Origin: Perkinsus olseni
Lineage: Eukaryota; Perkinsozoa; Perkinsida; Perkinsidae
NCBI GenBank assembly: GCA_013115135.1
Contig: JABANP010000057.1
Coordinates: forward strand, 124,001 to 188,000
Reading direction: 5' to 3'
DNA length: 64,000 nt
The stretch's first letter is position 1. Each line of letters begins with the position of its first letter. Shown piece after piece: positions 10,868 through 21,281 of this stretch. The position numbers were made by a program, and so were the translations under genes. The notes beneath the pieces were generated by a model. The model was not told the DNA's origin, searched no databases, and saw nothing but the letters and a program-made list of their open reading frames with translations.

Positions 10868-10948
10868 TGATGGTAATAGCGGAATTGGTAGAGCTCCCGA
10901 CTTGCATGACGATGGTCCCAGGTTCGAATCGGGGTAAGGGAAGATAGT
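10868..10948 (+). other. tRNA-like core in foldback element 2
   Basis: TAGCGGAATTGGTAGAGC resembles the pol III A box and D-loop region, and GGTTCGAATCGGGG the B box and T-loop. The anticodon arm does not fold into a clean 5-bp stem and the T-stem has mismatches, so this looks like a tRNA-derived or SINE-like relic and not a working tRNA. Confidence 0.45.
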
Positions 10949-10980
10949 GATGGTGAAGCCGGCGGCGCAGTCGCCAGCGC

Positions 10981-11026
10981 ACTTTTAGACATATGTGACG
11001 CCGCGGCGTCACATATGTCTAAAAGT
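10981..11026. repeat. Perfect 23-bp-stem hairpin
   Basis: 10981-11003 is the exact reverse complement of 11004-11026 with no loop; the centre is GACGCCG/CGGCGTC and the ends are ACTTTTAG/CTAAAAGT. Equivalent hairpins with TTTTAG...CTAAAA ends sit in the cores of elements 3 and 4. Confidence 0.95.
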
Positions 11027-11287
11027 AGCGTGGATGAAACTCACGTGTACGAAAGGCTTGTACGAAAAGCCCTGGAAGAAAGAAGCGGAGTTAGAGCATG
11101 ATTGGACGAAACGGCGTGGACGAAAGAATCATGTACTTAAGACCCGTGGACGAAAGAGGTGTGTATGAATGAGGATGTACGGAAGTAACATGGACGAAAC
11201 GAGCAGGATGAACCCTACCATGGACGAAACAATCGTGGACGAAACCTGCAATGTATGAAACAGCAATGTATGAATGGAGGTTCCCCG

Positions 11288-13388
11288 AGATGACCGGCTT
11301 CCCTCGGAAGGTAGACGTAGGCTATAGCTTGGGACCTTAAGTAAACTTTGAAGTCGGAGGAGGTAAAGCAGCTTCCAGGATCCATCACCACTGCTTGGGG
11401 TATCCCATTCTTAGACACCAACTTGTGTACCGAGTCCACCACGGCTTGAGTGCTGGGGTTATCCAAGACGTCAAACAACACGTGGAAGGACACCGGATCC
11501 ATCATCGTCAGACCCCACTTCTTCTGTGGCGTCGGGGACTCATCGCCGCAGTCCAAAAATGGACCCTGCAAGTCGAGTACATAACAGCTTCCCACACCAA
11601 ACTGTAGTCCGACGGGTCGAACAACTCCTCCTGCCCGGCGAGTACAGGATCGCTCCCGGGCCCGCTGGCATACCGAGCATACTTGCAACAGTCTTCTCAC
11701 CACCTGACGGAGCTTCGGCGTGTAGTACCAAGTCTGGTAGATGGCCATCAGCTTCGATGCGCCGGCATGTCCTTGTTCTCGGTGTAGACCTCTTATACAC
11801 TCTTCCACACGTCGTCCTCGTGGTACCACCGGTAGGGGGGTCATCGTTCTCGTCTTATCCACGATAGACGTGATGCCAGTGTAGTAGAGAATGTCGTTGG
11901 GACCCAAGTAGTACATCTTCATGCCATTAGGTCTCTCATTCTGCGGCACCGTTCTCAGGGTATACTTGATAGTGGATACTCTAGGGTCACCATCCTGCAG
12001 TCTCTTGATCTCATCTTCCTCGAAGAAGCGCTTGACGTCAATAACATTGATACCGCAGGTGGTGTCAGCCTTGATGTTGTCGCAGTTCTCCTTGAGGTGC
12101 TCCGTGGGTTCAAGTACCATCTCCAACGTCGTTGTAGTAGCACTTCTCACCGCCTTGAGGATGAAAGCCTTTGTCGGTATATCAGGTTGATCAGGACTTT
12201 GGGGTCTGCTGGGGCCATCAGCTGGATTCTTGTCGCCGTTCACGTGCTTGATGTCCACTCTCACCCCATCTGCCAGTAGCTTGTCGATCTCGTCCAAGGC
12301 AACGTTCAACCTTTTCACCTCCAAGTTGGTGATGGTCTTCACCTTCCGTAGGGCCTTCACTCTTCTCAGACGGTAGATGACGCACTCACTATCGACGTAA
12401 AAGACGACCGTCTTCACCTTCTTCTGGTAGTGGAGTCGGTGGATCATCTGGACGTAGTTGGCCACCGTACAGACGCCCTCGCAGAACGACAAAGTTTCCT
12501 TCTTAGGGATGGTCCACTTGTCCTCGGTGGCAGAGTACAGATGACATGACCCGAACACTCGGTTACCGTCAGCGTCGTACACCACCTGGGCTCCAGCCAC
12601 TTGGCTAGCATCAGTTAACGTGTGGATGGTCTCATCGTTCAGAAGTCTTGGGTTCCGTGTGGTCGTTGACGACACTTGCTTGGCATGCTCGCAGAGCTCT
12701 ATCAGCTTCACCCCGTAATCACCGTCGATCTTGCCATCCCACGAACTCGATGCTCGATAACATTGTCGCCCGAGATACCGTAGTCGACCAGCCAGCTCTA
12801 TGCCCAGCCCTATTGGGTCATAGTAACTCATGACGAGACGAAAGGCTTCTCTTCTAGTCAAATCTCGACCATCCTTCTTCAGTAGTTTGCCGTCCGGGCG
12901 GTAGTCCACGAACAGATAGTCATTGTGCAAGCCGTACCCGAGGTAGTGGCCATCATGGTCTTCCCAGCTCTTGACTCTCTTCTTAGGGTTGTCGTCGAAA
13001 CCGTGGTCCTTGAAGCCGTTCATCATCTTGCCAGCCACTCGCTCAGTCTGAGCGATAGTCTCACCACGGGACTGCACGTCGTCAACATAGATGCTGACAT
13101 GGGACTTGAGCTTCTCATCCACGCTTGGGCCGTTCTCCAGGATCTCGTGCTCTACCAAGCTAGTAGTGGGTTCTCGACAATCAGCACCAACCACCTTGAG
13201 GTAGTCGTTTATCACTTGTAGAGCCACTTCTCCAAGAACGGTGAGGTCGTGGTCGGTGAAGTAGTAGTCGTTCAACTCAACGATAGTCAAAGCTGCTTGC
13301 CCAAGGGCGCTCGGAGCGTAGTTGCTACCGAACCCCATCGCGATCCATACCCCTATCAGGAGCTCCGCACCAAACTTGTTGGCCATAC
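11288..13388 (-). pseudogene. Copy B: RT (C-terminal part), RNase H and integrase core
   Basis: A single long frame reads through the YVDD box, the YDPIGL motif, the RNase H domain and the integrase zinc module and first two catalytic Asp residues (LDLQGPFLDCG, VVMDPGSCF). It stops at GHLGE where foldback 2 begins, so the catalytic Glu and the C-terminal domain are lost. Codons below 11288 are foldback sequence. At the upstream end, foldback 3 splits the RT right after MANKFGAELL in the finger region. Confidence 0.8.
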
Positions 13389-13396
13389 CGAAATAG

Positions 13397-14404
13397 CGGT
13401 GAGGATCATATCGTACAGTTGCAACTCGTAGAAACTCTGCTCGTGTACCACAAATTCGTACAGTTTCACCTCATACAGTTTCCAGTCGTACAGTTTCGCT
13501 TCGTACATTGTCATTTCGTCTTGTTGCACTCAGTACAGTATCATTCCGTACAGCGTCGAATCTTACAGTGTCCACCAGTACAGTGTCATATCGTACAGTG
13601 TCCGCTCGTGCAGTTTCACATAGTACAGTGTCGTATAGTACAGTTTCACCTCGTACAGTGCCAAATCGTACAGTTTCACTTCATACAGTGTTAAACCGTA
13701 CACCCTACTCTCGTACACCCACGATCTCGTACAACCCCGCCAATTTTTTAGGATATTTTGCGCCGCGGCGCAAAATATACTAAAATTAGCATGCGCTAAG
13801 CGCGCGCCACTGCCCCTGCCGCGTACACCGTCGCGGCGGCCAACCAATTTGGGAGCATCCGCGTATTGAACCTGGGAGTACCGCTTGCCAGCAGGCCCCC
13901 CGTCCGCGCGAGCACTCTGCCTCATCGAAACTCTGGTTTCCGCCAACGAAATTCACAGCTCAGTAAATGGCAGCAACGCTCCGCCTGATGGGAATCATTT
14001 TTCATTCCGCATTTCAAGAAAATGAGTACGCATCGTGTCTAGTCATTTTCCCTGAAGTTACTTCGCATTGTACATGTAGAATTTACTAACCAACACTGTA
14101 TCGGTTGCAACTGTACTGAACGAGACTGTACGTGCAGCAACTGTACTGAACGACACTGTACCTGCAGCAACTGTACGGTTCGACACTGTACGAAATGACA
14201 CTGTACTGACTGCAACAAGATGAACTGACACTGCACCATAAGACACAAAATGAGTTGCAACTGAACCAGTTGACACTGTACGAGTTGCAACTGTACCATA
14301 TGTCACAAGATGAAAGTCGGTTGTACGGATTACTCTTGTACCACTTTAGCTGCGCACCAGCTGAGACCTGTACCAGTTGACACTGTACGATATGATACTC
14401 ACCC
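13397..14404 (-). mobile_element. Foldback DNA element 3 (same family as element 1, 1008 bp)
   Basis: Inserted in the RT gene of copy B with an exact 8-bp target duplication, CGAAATAG, at 13389-13396 and 14405-14412; copy A has the single uninterrupted site at about 6291. Orientation is opposite to element 1: the left end is CGGTGAGGATCATATCG and the right end is the complement of GGGTGAGTATCATATCG. The arms are arrays of GTACAGT-type units. The core contains a palindrome (13753-13778, 13-bp half-stem) that element 1 lacks at the same position. No protein is encoded. Confidence 0.88.
13753..13778. repeat. Core hairpin of foldback element 3
   Basis: 13753-13765 pairs perfectly with 13766-13778 (centre GCGCCG/CGGCGC), and an imperfect outer pair TTTTTTAG/CTAAAATT extends it. 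Element 1 has only a short CCGCCAATTATACTAAAAATTGGCGG-type core here, so the hairpin is present in one copy and absent from the other. Confidence 0.9.
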
Positions 14405-14412
14405 CGAAATAG

Positions 14413-15394
14413 GGCTCGTTGTGCTTCTCGATGAGGATTTGATAAAAGGCTCGCCGCAGATCGTCCAAGATGGCGTAGGTGCTCATGCGAAACAAGTGCA
14501 AGTTGCTCATGAGCGCCATTCCCATCTTCTCATCGTTCATCACAGGTCCGTCTCTGCACAGGGGGTTCAAGCCCACGCTTCCATCAGTGACCAACCGCAC
14601 CTTCGTCGTAAGATGATCTGGTCTGGTGACCGGAAAGGACGGTATCAGATGCTTGATGTTCTCAAGGCGCTCTTGCCGTACGTAGCCTTCTTCATATAGG
14701 GACTTGATGGCTCCTAGATAGGCGCCTCGGTCAGCCTCGCTCAGCCTGGAGTCAGTAGCAATAGACCGTTGTATGGCTTTATGGTTGAGCTTGTCATCAG
14801 GGCGTAGCTCACTTCGCCATGGTACCTCCAAACAGAACCTTCCAAGACGACTTTTAGGCGTCGGGGGGGCCAATCTCCACTGAAAGGGCTTAGTCTCCTC
14901 GTCCGACTGGTTCGTGTTCTTGACTTGCAGCACCTTCTGGTCATCAGTGAGACCCTTCTGGTTGATGTAGCTATCGTCCTCAGTAACCGCCTTAGGTTGA
15001 CTACTGATCATGATCTCCTCCATGAGGTCGTTAGGAACGCTGCACGTCGGAGTCTGGGTAGAAGCATCAGCTTTGCCATTGTTGTCGTTCGAGTCGGGGT
15101 AGTCCACAGCCAAATCGCAGATCTCAATCACGCCTTGGGTAAACGGTTGCGGCGAATACCTCTTCTTGCGTTGGTGAAAATGGTGGGTAGAGACCATTGA
15201 CTTAGCTTCAGTTCCCAGTAACATGACGTTGTCGGTGTCGGTCATGACCCATACGGCTCCAATACCTCTGAGGGCGTTAGTACTCAGCAGTATAGAATGT
15301 GACAATGGAGTCGTGACCACCAGGAAGCTCTCATAGACAATGGAGCGGTCGGCAAAGTGCAACTTCAGGTCTCTAGCAATCCCCAATATAGCTG
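14413..15394 (-). pseudogene. Copy B: protease to RT N-terminal region
   Basis: Uninterrupted frame linking the protease C-terminal half (ILLSTNALRGIGAVW...) through the linker (HHFHQRKKRYSPQPFTQ) to the RT fingers (LDDLRRAFYQI). This is the continuous sequence that defines where foldback 1 entered copy A. The upstream end at 15394 is the edge of the 3-kb insertion. Confidence 0.75.
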
Positions 15395-18300
15395 GGTGGA
15401 TAGGCGACGGGTTTCACCAGAAAACAAAAACAGACGCGGTAGCGGGCTCGCCGCACGGAATTTTTCCGGGCGAGCGAGACTAATCCGTCGCCAGCCTGCG
15501 CATAAGGCTAAAGGTGGCCCAGAAAAGTGGTCTTTTTTTGTGTTCACCGTCAGAATTTTCTCAAACTTTGCAAAGAGGTGCCAAATGGTCCAACTAAGAC
15601 AGCACGCGAATGTTGGTCAAAATCTGTCGAGTAGTTCTCGAGAAATAACTTAAAACATTTCATGTGTATGCGTACAACTTAGAGACATCTGCGCAAGATT
15701 AGGTCTGTCTCTGCGCACAATGAAACTGTCTCCGCGCAAGATTACGATGTCTCCTCGCGCAATCACTAGTCGAGTAGGCCGAGCGATCGACTTGAAATCT
15801 TCTCCACTCAGGTTCGATTCGGGCACATCACAGTTCTCATACAAATTTGTGAACGTGCAGCAGGAATTCTGAGATGATGTTTAGGACGATAGCTAAATTG
15901 TTATGATCGATCAGGCAATCTAATATATCGACCATAGGAGACGTTGCACATGTATGACGAGTGACGTGCATTGTGCGTTCAGTGCACAGCACTCAATTTG
16001 TGCATTATTCACTTCATTATGCACTGTGCATTACACGTCGCGGGAGTGCTCAGAAAATGCGGTTCGGACAGGTTTGCTGGCCGAACCGCCCCAGAAACCA
16101 AGAATGTCGGTTTTCTTTCTTTCTCTACCACCGTTTGCTTATGCGATTTACCTTGTACCGCCGGTACGTCGTCCGGTGAGGGAGAAATGAATGACAACCG
16201 ACAGACGACGATTTTTTAGTTATATTCTTACCGTTTATGCGTTGCTCGCACCCGTATCCTTGGTGGGCCCCCTCAGGGACAAAACCGTTAAAGCGCGGGG
16301 GAGGGGTCCCCGCGCTGTCGTGCAAAATTCGTGCAGTTGGTTCACCTTACAGCACCCATGCCGATTCGAGGTGATTTCGACTGTTCACCGTTGGATCTCG
16401 TTGATAGCTTGCATGTGAACGTATACTGCCCAGACTAAGACCAATTGCTGCCCGCGGTACGAATGAAGTTCGGCATTATGGAGAAACAACGATTCAAAGA
16501 TGCAATGGCGCGCGCTACTCTCACGAAATCAGCGCACAATCGGGTTTCCTGAATAACTAGACGTAGTCGACGTGTGAGATCATCGTTCTTTAGCCTATCG
16601 ATAGCTTGCAAGGAAAGCTATAAGCAGCTCCAAAATCGATCGCCCAATCGATTTCGGCGCTTCGCAGTCTATGTCTATAAGAACTTTTGATTTTTCGCAA
16701 GATGGCGCCCATATTTGCACAGATTAGCTATAGCTCACGCTATTACCGATGATCACATGAGCTTCGTGGTATCATCGTTGTTGCTTGTTGTAGGTGAGGT
16801 CTATAGAATCTGCATCGGCTGTTTCTAGTGGAGCTATCACGATGAGACAGAGCTGTGACAGCTGCTGTGCACAATTCCACTAAGCGTTTCATGTTAGCGC
16901 GATTTCCCCTGTGGATTTCCCTGATTTTCTATGAAGTACTAATTTTTCTATGGGTTGCAGACCTTCTGAACAATGTGATTCACGTTACGTGTGCTACAGT
17001 TTGCCCTCATCTTCACGTGTCAGCTTGTGTAATAGGGGCCGAGCAGGGGGTCCCCGTTAATGGGGTCTGCGAGGCCCCGGCAACGGCCATCACTATCAAG
17101 CTAGCAAAGTTTTTGTATTATCCCGGCGCACCGCACGTCGAGGGAGAAGGGAGTACCGCAACAGTAGGGAGAGACTCATTTTTGAGATTCTCTGACATTC
17201 GTAGGCTCGCTCCTAGCAGTTTGCTACCCATGAGTTGTATCTTATACATGATGTATGTAATATGTTTGCATCCCGCGTCTCTGGCTTTTCGGGCGCGCCC
17301 CTAGGTGGACGGAGGCCTCGCTCTATGCGGGGTACCTCACAAATGTAGCGGCCCGAGCGGGGAAGGACCCGCGAGGGCCTAGGGCGAGCGCGGGTGGCCA
17401 CTGACACCGGGAACTATCTTACAAAATTGCAGCTGAAGCGAGCGATTTTTTGAATCACCCATACGATGTTCCTGAAATCTTGCATGGTCACTTGGATCGT
17501 TAATAATAGTGATTATGCAAATTTTCAGCAATTTTCACCGTCTACTATTGGAGAAATAACTTGAAGTGGACGCAATTTGCGGTGACGCGGCGCACAAAGG
17601 AGACAGAACTACGCTCCGCTGCTGAAATGGTGCACGTTTCAGGATTTGCGTGTCCGCGCTTTGAAGACTTCAAAACTGCCGCAGTTCGCACGAGTTTCGG
17701 GCAGGATATTCACAGTTGCAGTATAGTCCACATCCTACGAGCTCAGAGGTTGAGTGCGCATCTGTGTGGAGAACTAACGTTCTCGGGCGCGCGCTAATAC
17801 AGATCAAAAAGCGCACGCCACGACTGGGGTCCGGGTTCAGGTTCGGGTTCAGGTTCGGGTTGATGAGCCCACCTCGTGCCCTGTGACACAGGATCCGTGC
17901 GCAGTGCTGACGTTGCACCAACGGTTCGGCGACGCTACGGGACAGTTACTGCAGCGTATCACGATTACTTCATGGTCTCTAAAGGTTACCTTTCGAGGAG
18001 TACAGTTGGCTTTCGCCTATGGACATTGCTCTAAGCTGTTCGGGAAGATAGACATATTAGGATTGGCAATACAATGTCCACTGGCGTGATTGCTTGACCT
18101 CGGAGGTCGGTGCCTCCGGTGCTCAAACTTTCATTCTCAAAGACGAATTCACAACGACAAGCTCGCGGCCCGGGCTGCGTCCTCCATCGGAGAGCTGCCC
18201 GGGCCGCACACACGCTTTCATCTGCATTGCTTGCCTCCTGTCTCCACACCTACACCTATCACTGGCCTTACTTGTGCCTTCCCACGGCATTTACGACCCG

Positions 18301-18440
18301 CTGATCTACTCTACTGCTCTTTGTTTCGCTGGTTCGCGTATTTGGCTGCATGTATCGCGGATTAATACGACCTCCATCGCAACACAATGAATGCCTAACT
18401 CGAGATCGCACGTCTAGCGGCTTTGCTGCGAGTGTGCCTA
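15395..18440. other. 3-kb non-coding insertion in copy B
   Basis: Copy B is interrupted here, and about 45 bases of protease present in copy A (about 8265-8309) are missing at the junction. No target duplication and no terminal inverted repeats are visible (left end GGGTGGATAGGCG, right end GTGTGCCTA). None of the frames inside looks like a gene. It holds a short telomere-like GGTTCGGGTTCA repeat at 17824-17862. It could be a captured genomic fragment or a non-autonomous element. Confidence 0.5.
17824..17862 (+). repeat. Short GGTTCGGGTTCA tandem repeat
   Basis: About three copies of a 12-mer alternating GGTTCA and GGTTCG, resembling degenerate telomere-type G-rich hexamers. It may be an interstitial fill-in or just a simple repeat. 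Confidence 0.5.
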
Positions 18441-18650
18441 GATGACCACGTTGGGAACCTTAGCCAGTTCATCGGCATGAATGACGCTCATAGCGGCTCC
18501 ACTGTCGAGTAGAGCTCTCGAAGTCTTCTCACAGTCGTTGATCTGGAAGTCGACGTAATGGCTGGTACCCATACCTGGGTTGTCAATGAAGATGGCGGAC
18601 AGACCTTGTACCGATGGGTTCTTGCTGAAGCACGCCATAGCACCATGGTT
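18441..18650 (-). pseudogene. Copy B: protease active site and gag end
   Basis: Encodes the end of gag (GAMACFSKNPSVQ...), the sequence into the protease and the active-site box ALLDSGAAMSVIHADELAKVP. It is cut on one side by the 3-kb insertion and on the other by foldback 4, which splits the last zinc knuckle. Confidence 0.7.
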
Positions 18651-18925
18651 GGGATGTTCACGACTCGTACACCGAAAACTCGTACATTTTCGACTCATGT
18701 CTCGAAAACTCGTACATCTTCGACTCGTACACCAAATACCCGTACAATGAGGACTCGTGCACGGAAAACTCATACACAGAAAACTCGTACATGTAAAACT
18801 CGTACGCAAAATACTCGTACACATAATACCCGTACACAAAACACTCGTACACATAATGCTCGTACACCGTCATTTCATACACACACCCACTTTCAACTCG
18901 TACACCGTCATTTCGTACACCCTGC

Positions 18926-18980
18926 GAAAATTTTTTAGGCAAGTCGCGGAGCCGCTCCGCGACTTGCCTAAAAAATTTTC
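18926..18980. repeat. Perfect 26-bp-stem hairpin in foldback 4
   Basis: 18926-18951 is the exact complement of 18955-18980 with the 3-nt loop CCG. Its outer part is GAAAATTTTTTAG, matching the TTTTAG/CTAAAA edges of the other core hairpins. Confidence 0.95.
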
Positions 18981-19047
18981 GCTAAAAAATTTCCGGCGCA
19001 CTGCCGCCTCTACTTGACTATTTACCTCCTCCCTGTCGTGCCGAGCC

Positions 19048-19120
19048 TGTACATAGGATCGAACCCGCAACCTTTGGATTGGTAACCCGTTACCTTAACC
19101 TCCATACCACTCACACTTTT
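19048..19120 (-). other. tRNA-like core in foldback 4
   Basis: On the minus strand GAGTGGTATGGAGG resembles a pol III A box and GGGTTCGATCC is a close match to the B box/T-loop, about 40 nt apart as in a tRNA. Acceptor and T stems do not pair well, so this is probably a tRNA-derived promoter relic. The spacing GGTAAC...GTTACC makes a local inverted repeat. Confidence 0.5.
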
Positions 19121-19458
19121 GGATATTTACTAACAGAGTGGCGCAAACAATTCGCTCTCTATAGACAATTTTACTTCCTTCGCTCCGTCATTGCTCTCAG
19201 CGCGCGGCCCAAAAATGCGACTCAAGCAGCATAGTGTACGAGTCGTGCTCGTGTACGAGCTAACGATGTACGAGTTTTATGCGTATGGGTTTTACGTGTA
19301 TGAGTTTTATGTGTACGAGTATTATGTGTACGAGTTTTAAGTGTACGAAACGACGGTGTACGGATCCAAGGGGTGAACGGGCATTCAGTGTACGAGTCGT
19401 GTACGAAATGAAAGTGTACGAGTTTTCGGTGTACGAGTCGTGATACACCCCCATGATT

Positions 19459-20920
19459 AGGGCGGCCGCACCGCGGGCACTTCTTCTGGTAGGAGTCAAA
19501 CTTCTCAGGGCACCGGGTCTTCAAGTCGTGGAAGAGACCGCAGAACCGACAGCGCTGATCCTTATAGGAAATGGGGTTACAGCAGGTGTCCGCCTTGTGC
19601 GTACCAGTCTTGTCAAGACATCTTCCGCAGGAAGCTTGGAGAATCTCTTGGTTCTTGGGGTCGTTCAGGACCTTCTCGTCATCTCGTACCTTCAGCTTGA
19701 CGGGGTAGGACTTAACAACAGGCTCACTTGAGCGGGGCCTCTGTTGCAGATCACCGGGTGGGTCTCGATCTCTCTCCTCGGAGTCAGTGGTCTTCTTGGC
19801 CGGGTGTGAGACGTCAACGTGGTTAACCGTAACCGCCTTGTCCCAATGTACTCGACACCAACTCTGAGCCAGCAGGATCAACCGATCGTAGTTGACAGCG
19901 CCGGGAGTCCAGTAACCTTGCTCGTCCAAGTGAACCTTCAGCTTCGCCGGCATGCAGTTGTAGAAGTGGCTCTTCTTCTCTTGCTCAGTCAGGGACTTGT
20001 ATCCACGAGTCCTAGCCAGCTCCTTAGCAACCGATTCATGATGGGCGTAGAAGTCAATGAACTTGTCGGTCTTCTTGAGGTACATGTTGATCCATTGGGT
20101 CTCGAGGAAACCACCATCGGAGTCGCCAAATACCGTACTCAGATATCGCCATAGTTGCTTCAGACGATCAGACCAATATCGGCTGTTGAGCTTGTGGGGC
20201 TGATGATAGGTCTCCGGCTGAAGATCGCTGTTGTGCTCGTAGACGTCCAGTAGCTTCTTGATGCTATCCGACAGGTTATGACGGACCGTGAAATACTTGT
20301 GACACTCGCTCTGGTACTCGAAGTCTGGGCTAGTAGTTAACTTGTACCGAAATTCGCTGAGGGCCACACTGTCAGGCATATCCACTGAACCATCCCAATA
20401 CTTGTCCTTGCCAAGGATCGGGGTAATCCATTCAACATCAGAGATAACCTTCGATATCTTCTGTCGATCTTGATGCTCTTGCCAGTCATCCCACTCTTCT
20501 TCGCTCCACCTGCTCGACCTTGAGAGGTTGTGACCATCGTCATGATAATAGTCATTCTCATACCACTCAGTGCTTCGGCGTCGTAGGGGAGGTCCAGACC
20601 TTTGAGGTTGTGGTGGGCGTTCTTCAATAGTCTTTAGGTGAATAGGCTTAGATGACCCTCTTGGGTCGTGATAGTTCTCCACCTGACGACCGTGCATTCC
20701 TTGCTCTGGGAGTAGATAACCTCTCTGTCTCATCGGAGGGTCTCCTCGAGGAATAGCCGGCCTAGGAGGAACAGCTTGGGCAATAGCCCTAGTATCATTG
20801 GGCGGTCTCAGTCCACCTCTGACCTGTAGATCATCAGTCGTGACTTTGTTAAGAGCCGTCTGGCCAGTACCGTCTTTTGGTATCTCATCAAAGTCGTCTT
20901 CAAAGGGACTAACAAAGTTT
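19459..20920 (-). pseudogene. Copy B: gag, capsid-like and zinc-knuckle part
   Basis: Continuous frame from the Pro/Arg-rich region (PPQPQRSGPPLRRRSTEW) through the helical capsid-like domain to the knuckles CGRCLDKTGTHKADTC, CRFCGLFHDLKTRC and the start of CPRCGRPNH, where foldback 4 interrupts it. This is the least damaged gag in the window and served as the reference for locating indels in copy A. Confidence 0.75.
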
Positions 20921-20930
20921 GTCTGGTTTG

Positions 20931-21281
20931 TTAAACAAACCCTTCGTCCTCAGCCGAGATGTGAGGGTCGTTCAGCGGGTCGTTGTCGTGGATGTCCCCG
21001 TCTTCTTGACCACCTTCTTCTTTCTTACTCTCCTCGTTCTGGGAGGTCTTCTGAGAAGGGTCGCCTTCAACGGTGTTGGAGTCAGCCGCGGCCTCATCTT
21101 CTATGGGGCTCTTCTTCGGTTGTCCAAGCTCATGTTGATCAGCTTGATGATCGTCGTCAGGGTTGGCCTCGTGGACCTTGGTATCATCTTGTCCAGTATA
21201 GTGAGAACCAGTCGAGTCACCGAGGGAGTTCTCGGCGTCGTCGGCCTTCCTTCTGGAGCTTCTAGTAGTCTTAGGACCCAT
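20931..21281 (-). pseudogene. Copy B: gag N-terminus
   Basis: Likely gag start at 21281 (MGPKTTRSSRRKADD...) followed by an acidic region rich in D, E, Q and N. It is separated from the remaining gag by the 24-nt palindromic insertion at about 20917-20940, which shifts the frame relative to copy A. Confidence 0.65.

Larger units (their letters stand above)
10329..11287. mobile_element. Foldback element 2 at the A/B junction (apparently hybrid)
   Basis: Left arm: many units around TTCGTCCATGATC and TTCGTACA. Right arm: the complementary CATGGACGAAAC and TGTACGAAA units, so it is another array-type foldback. The core holds a tRNA-like stretch and a perfect 23-bp-stem hairpin. Unlike elements 1, 3 and 4, the two termini do not match each other well (GGGGGTGTACCGCG against the complement GGGGAACCTCCATTC) and no target duplication flanks it. 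The left flank is retroelement gag and the right flank is retroelement integrase. That is the structure expected if two separate insertions recombined. Confidence 0.7.
18651..19450. mobile_element. Foldback DNA element 4 (800 bp) in copy B gag
   Basis: Flanked by CCATGGTT (18643-18650) and CCATGATT (19451-19458), an 8-bp target duplication with one later mismatch. Copy A has the single site near 8517. Terminal inverted repeats are GGGATGTTCACGACTCG and the complement GGGTGTATCACGACTCG. The arms are arrays of ACTCGTACA-plus-about-8 units, inverted between arms. The core contains a 26-bp-stem hairpin (18926-18980) and a tRNA-like stretch. No coding capacity. Confidence 0.87.

Noticed and set aside
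10868..10948. Functional tRNA gene
   Set aside because: A- and B-box-like motifs are present, but the acceptor, anticodon and T stems do not pair properly.
13419..14306. Long repetitive frames in the second array
   Set aside because: Same cause as at 7181-8045: subterminal repeats of foldback element 3.
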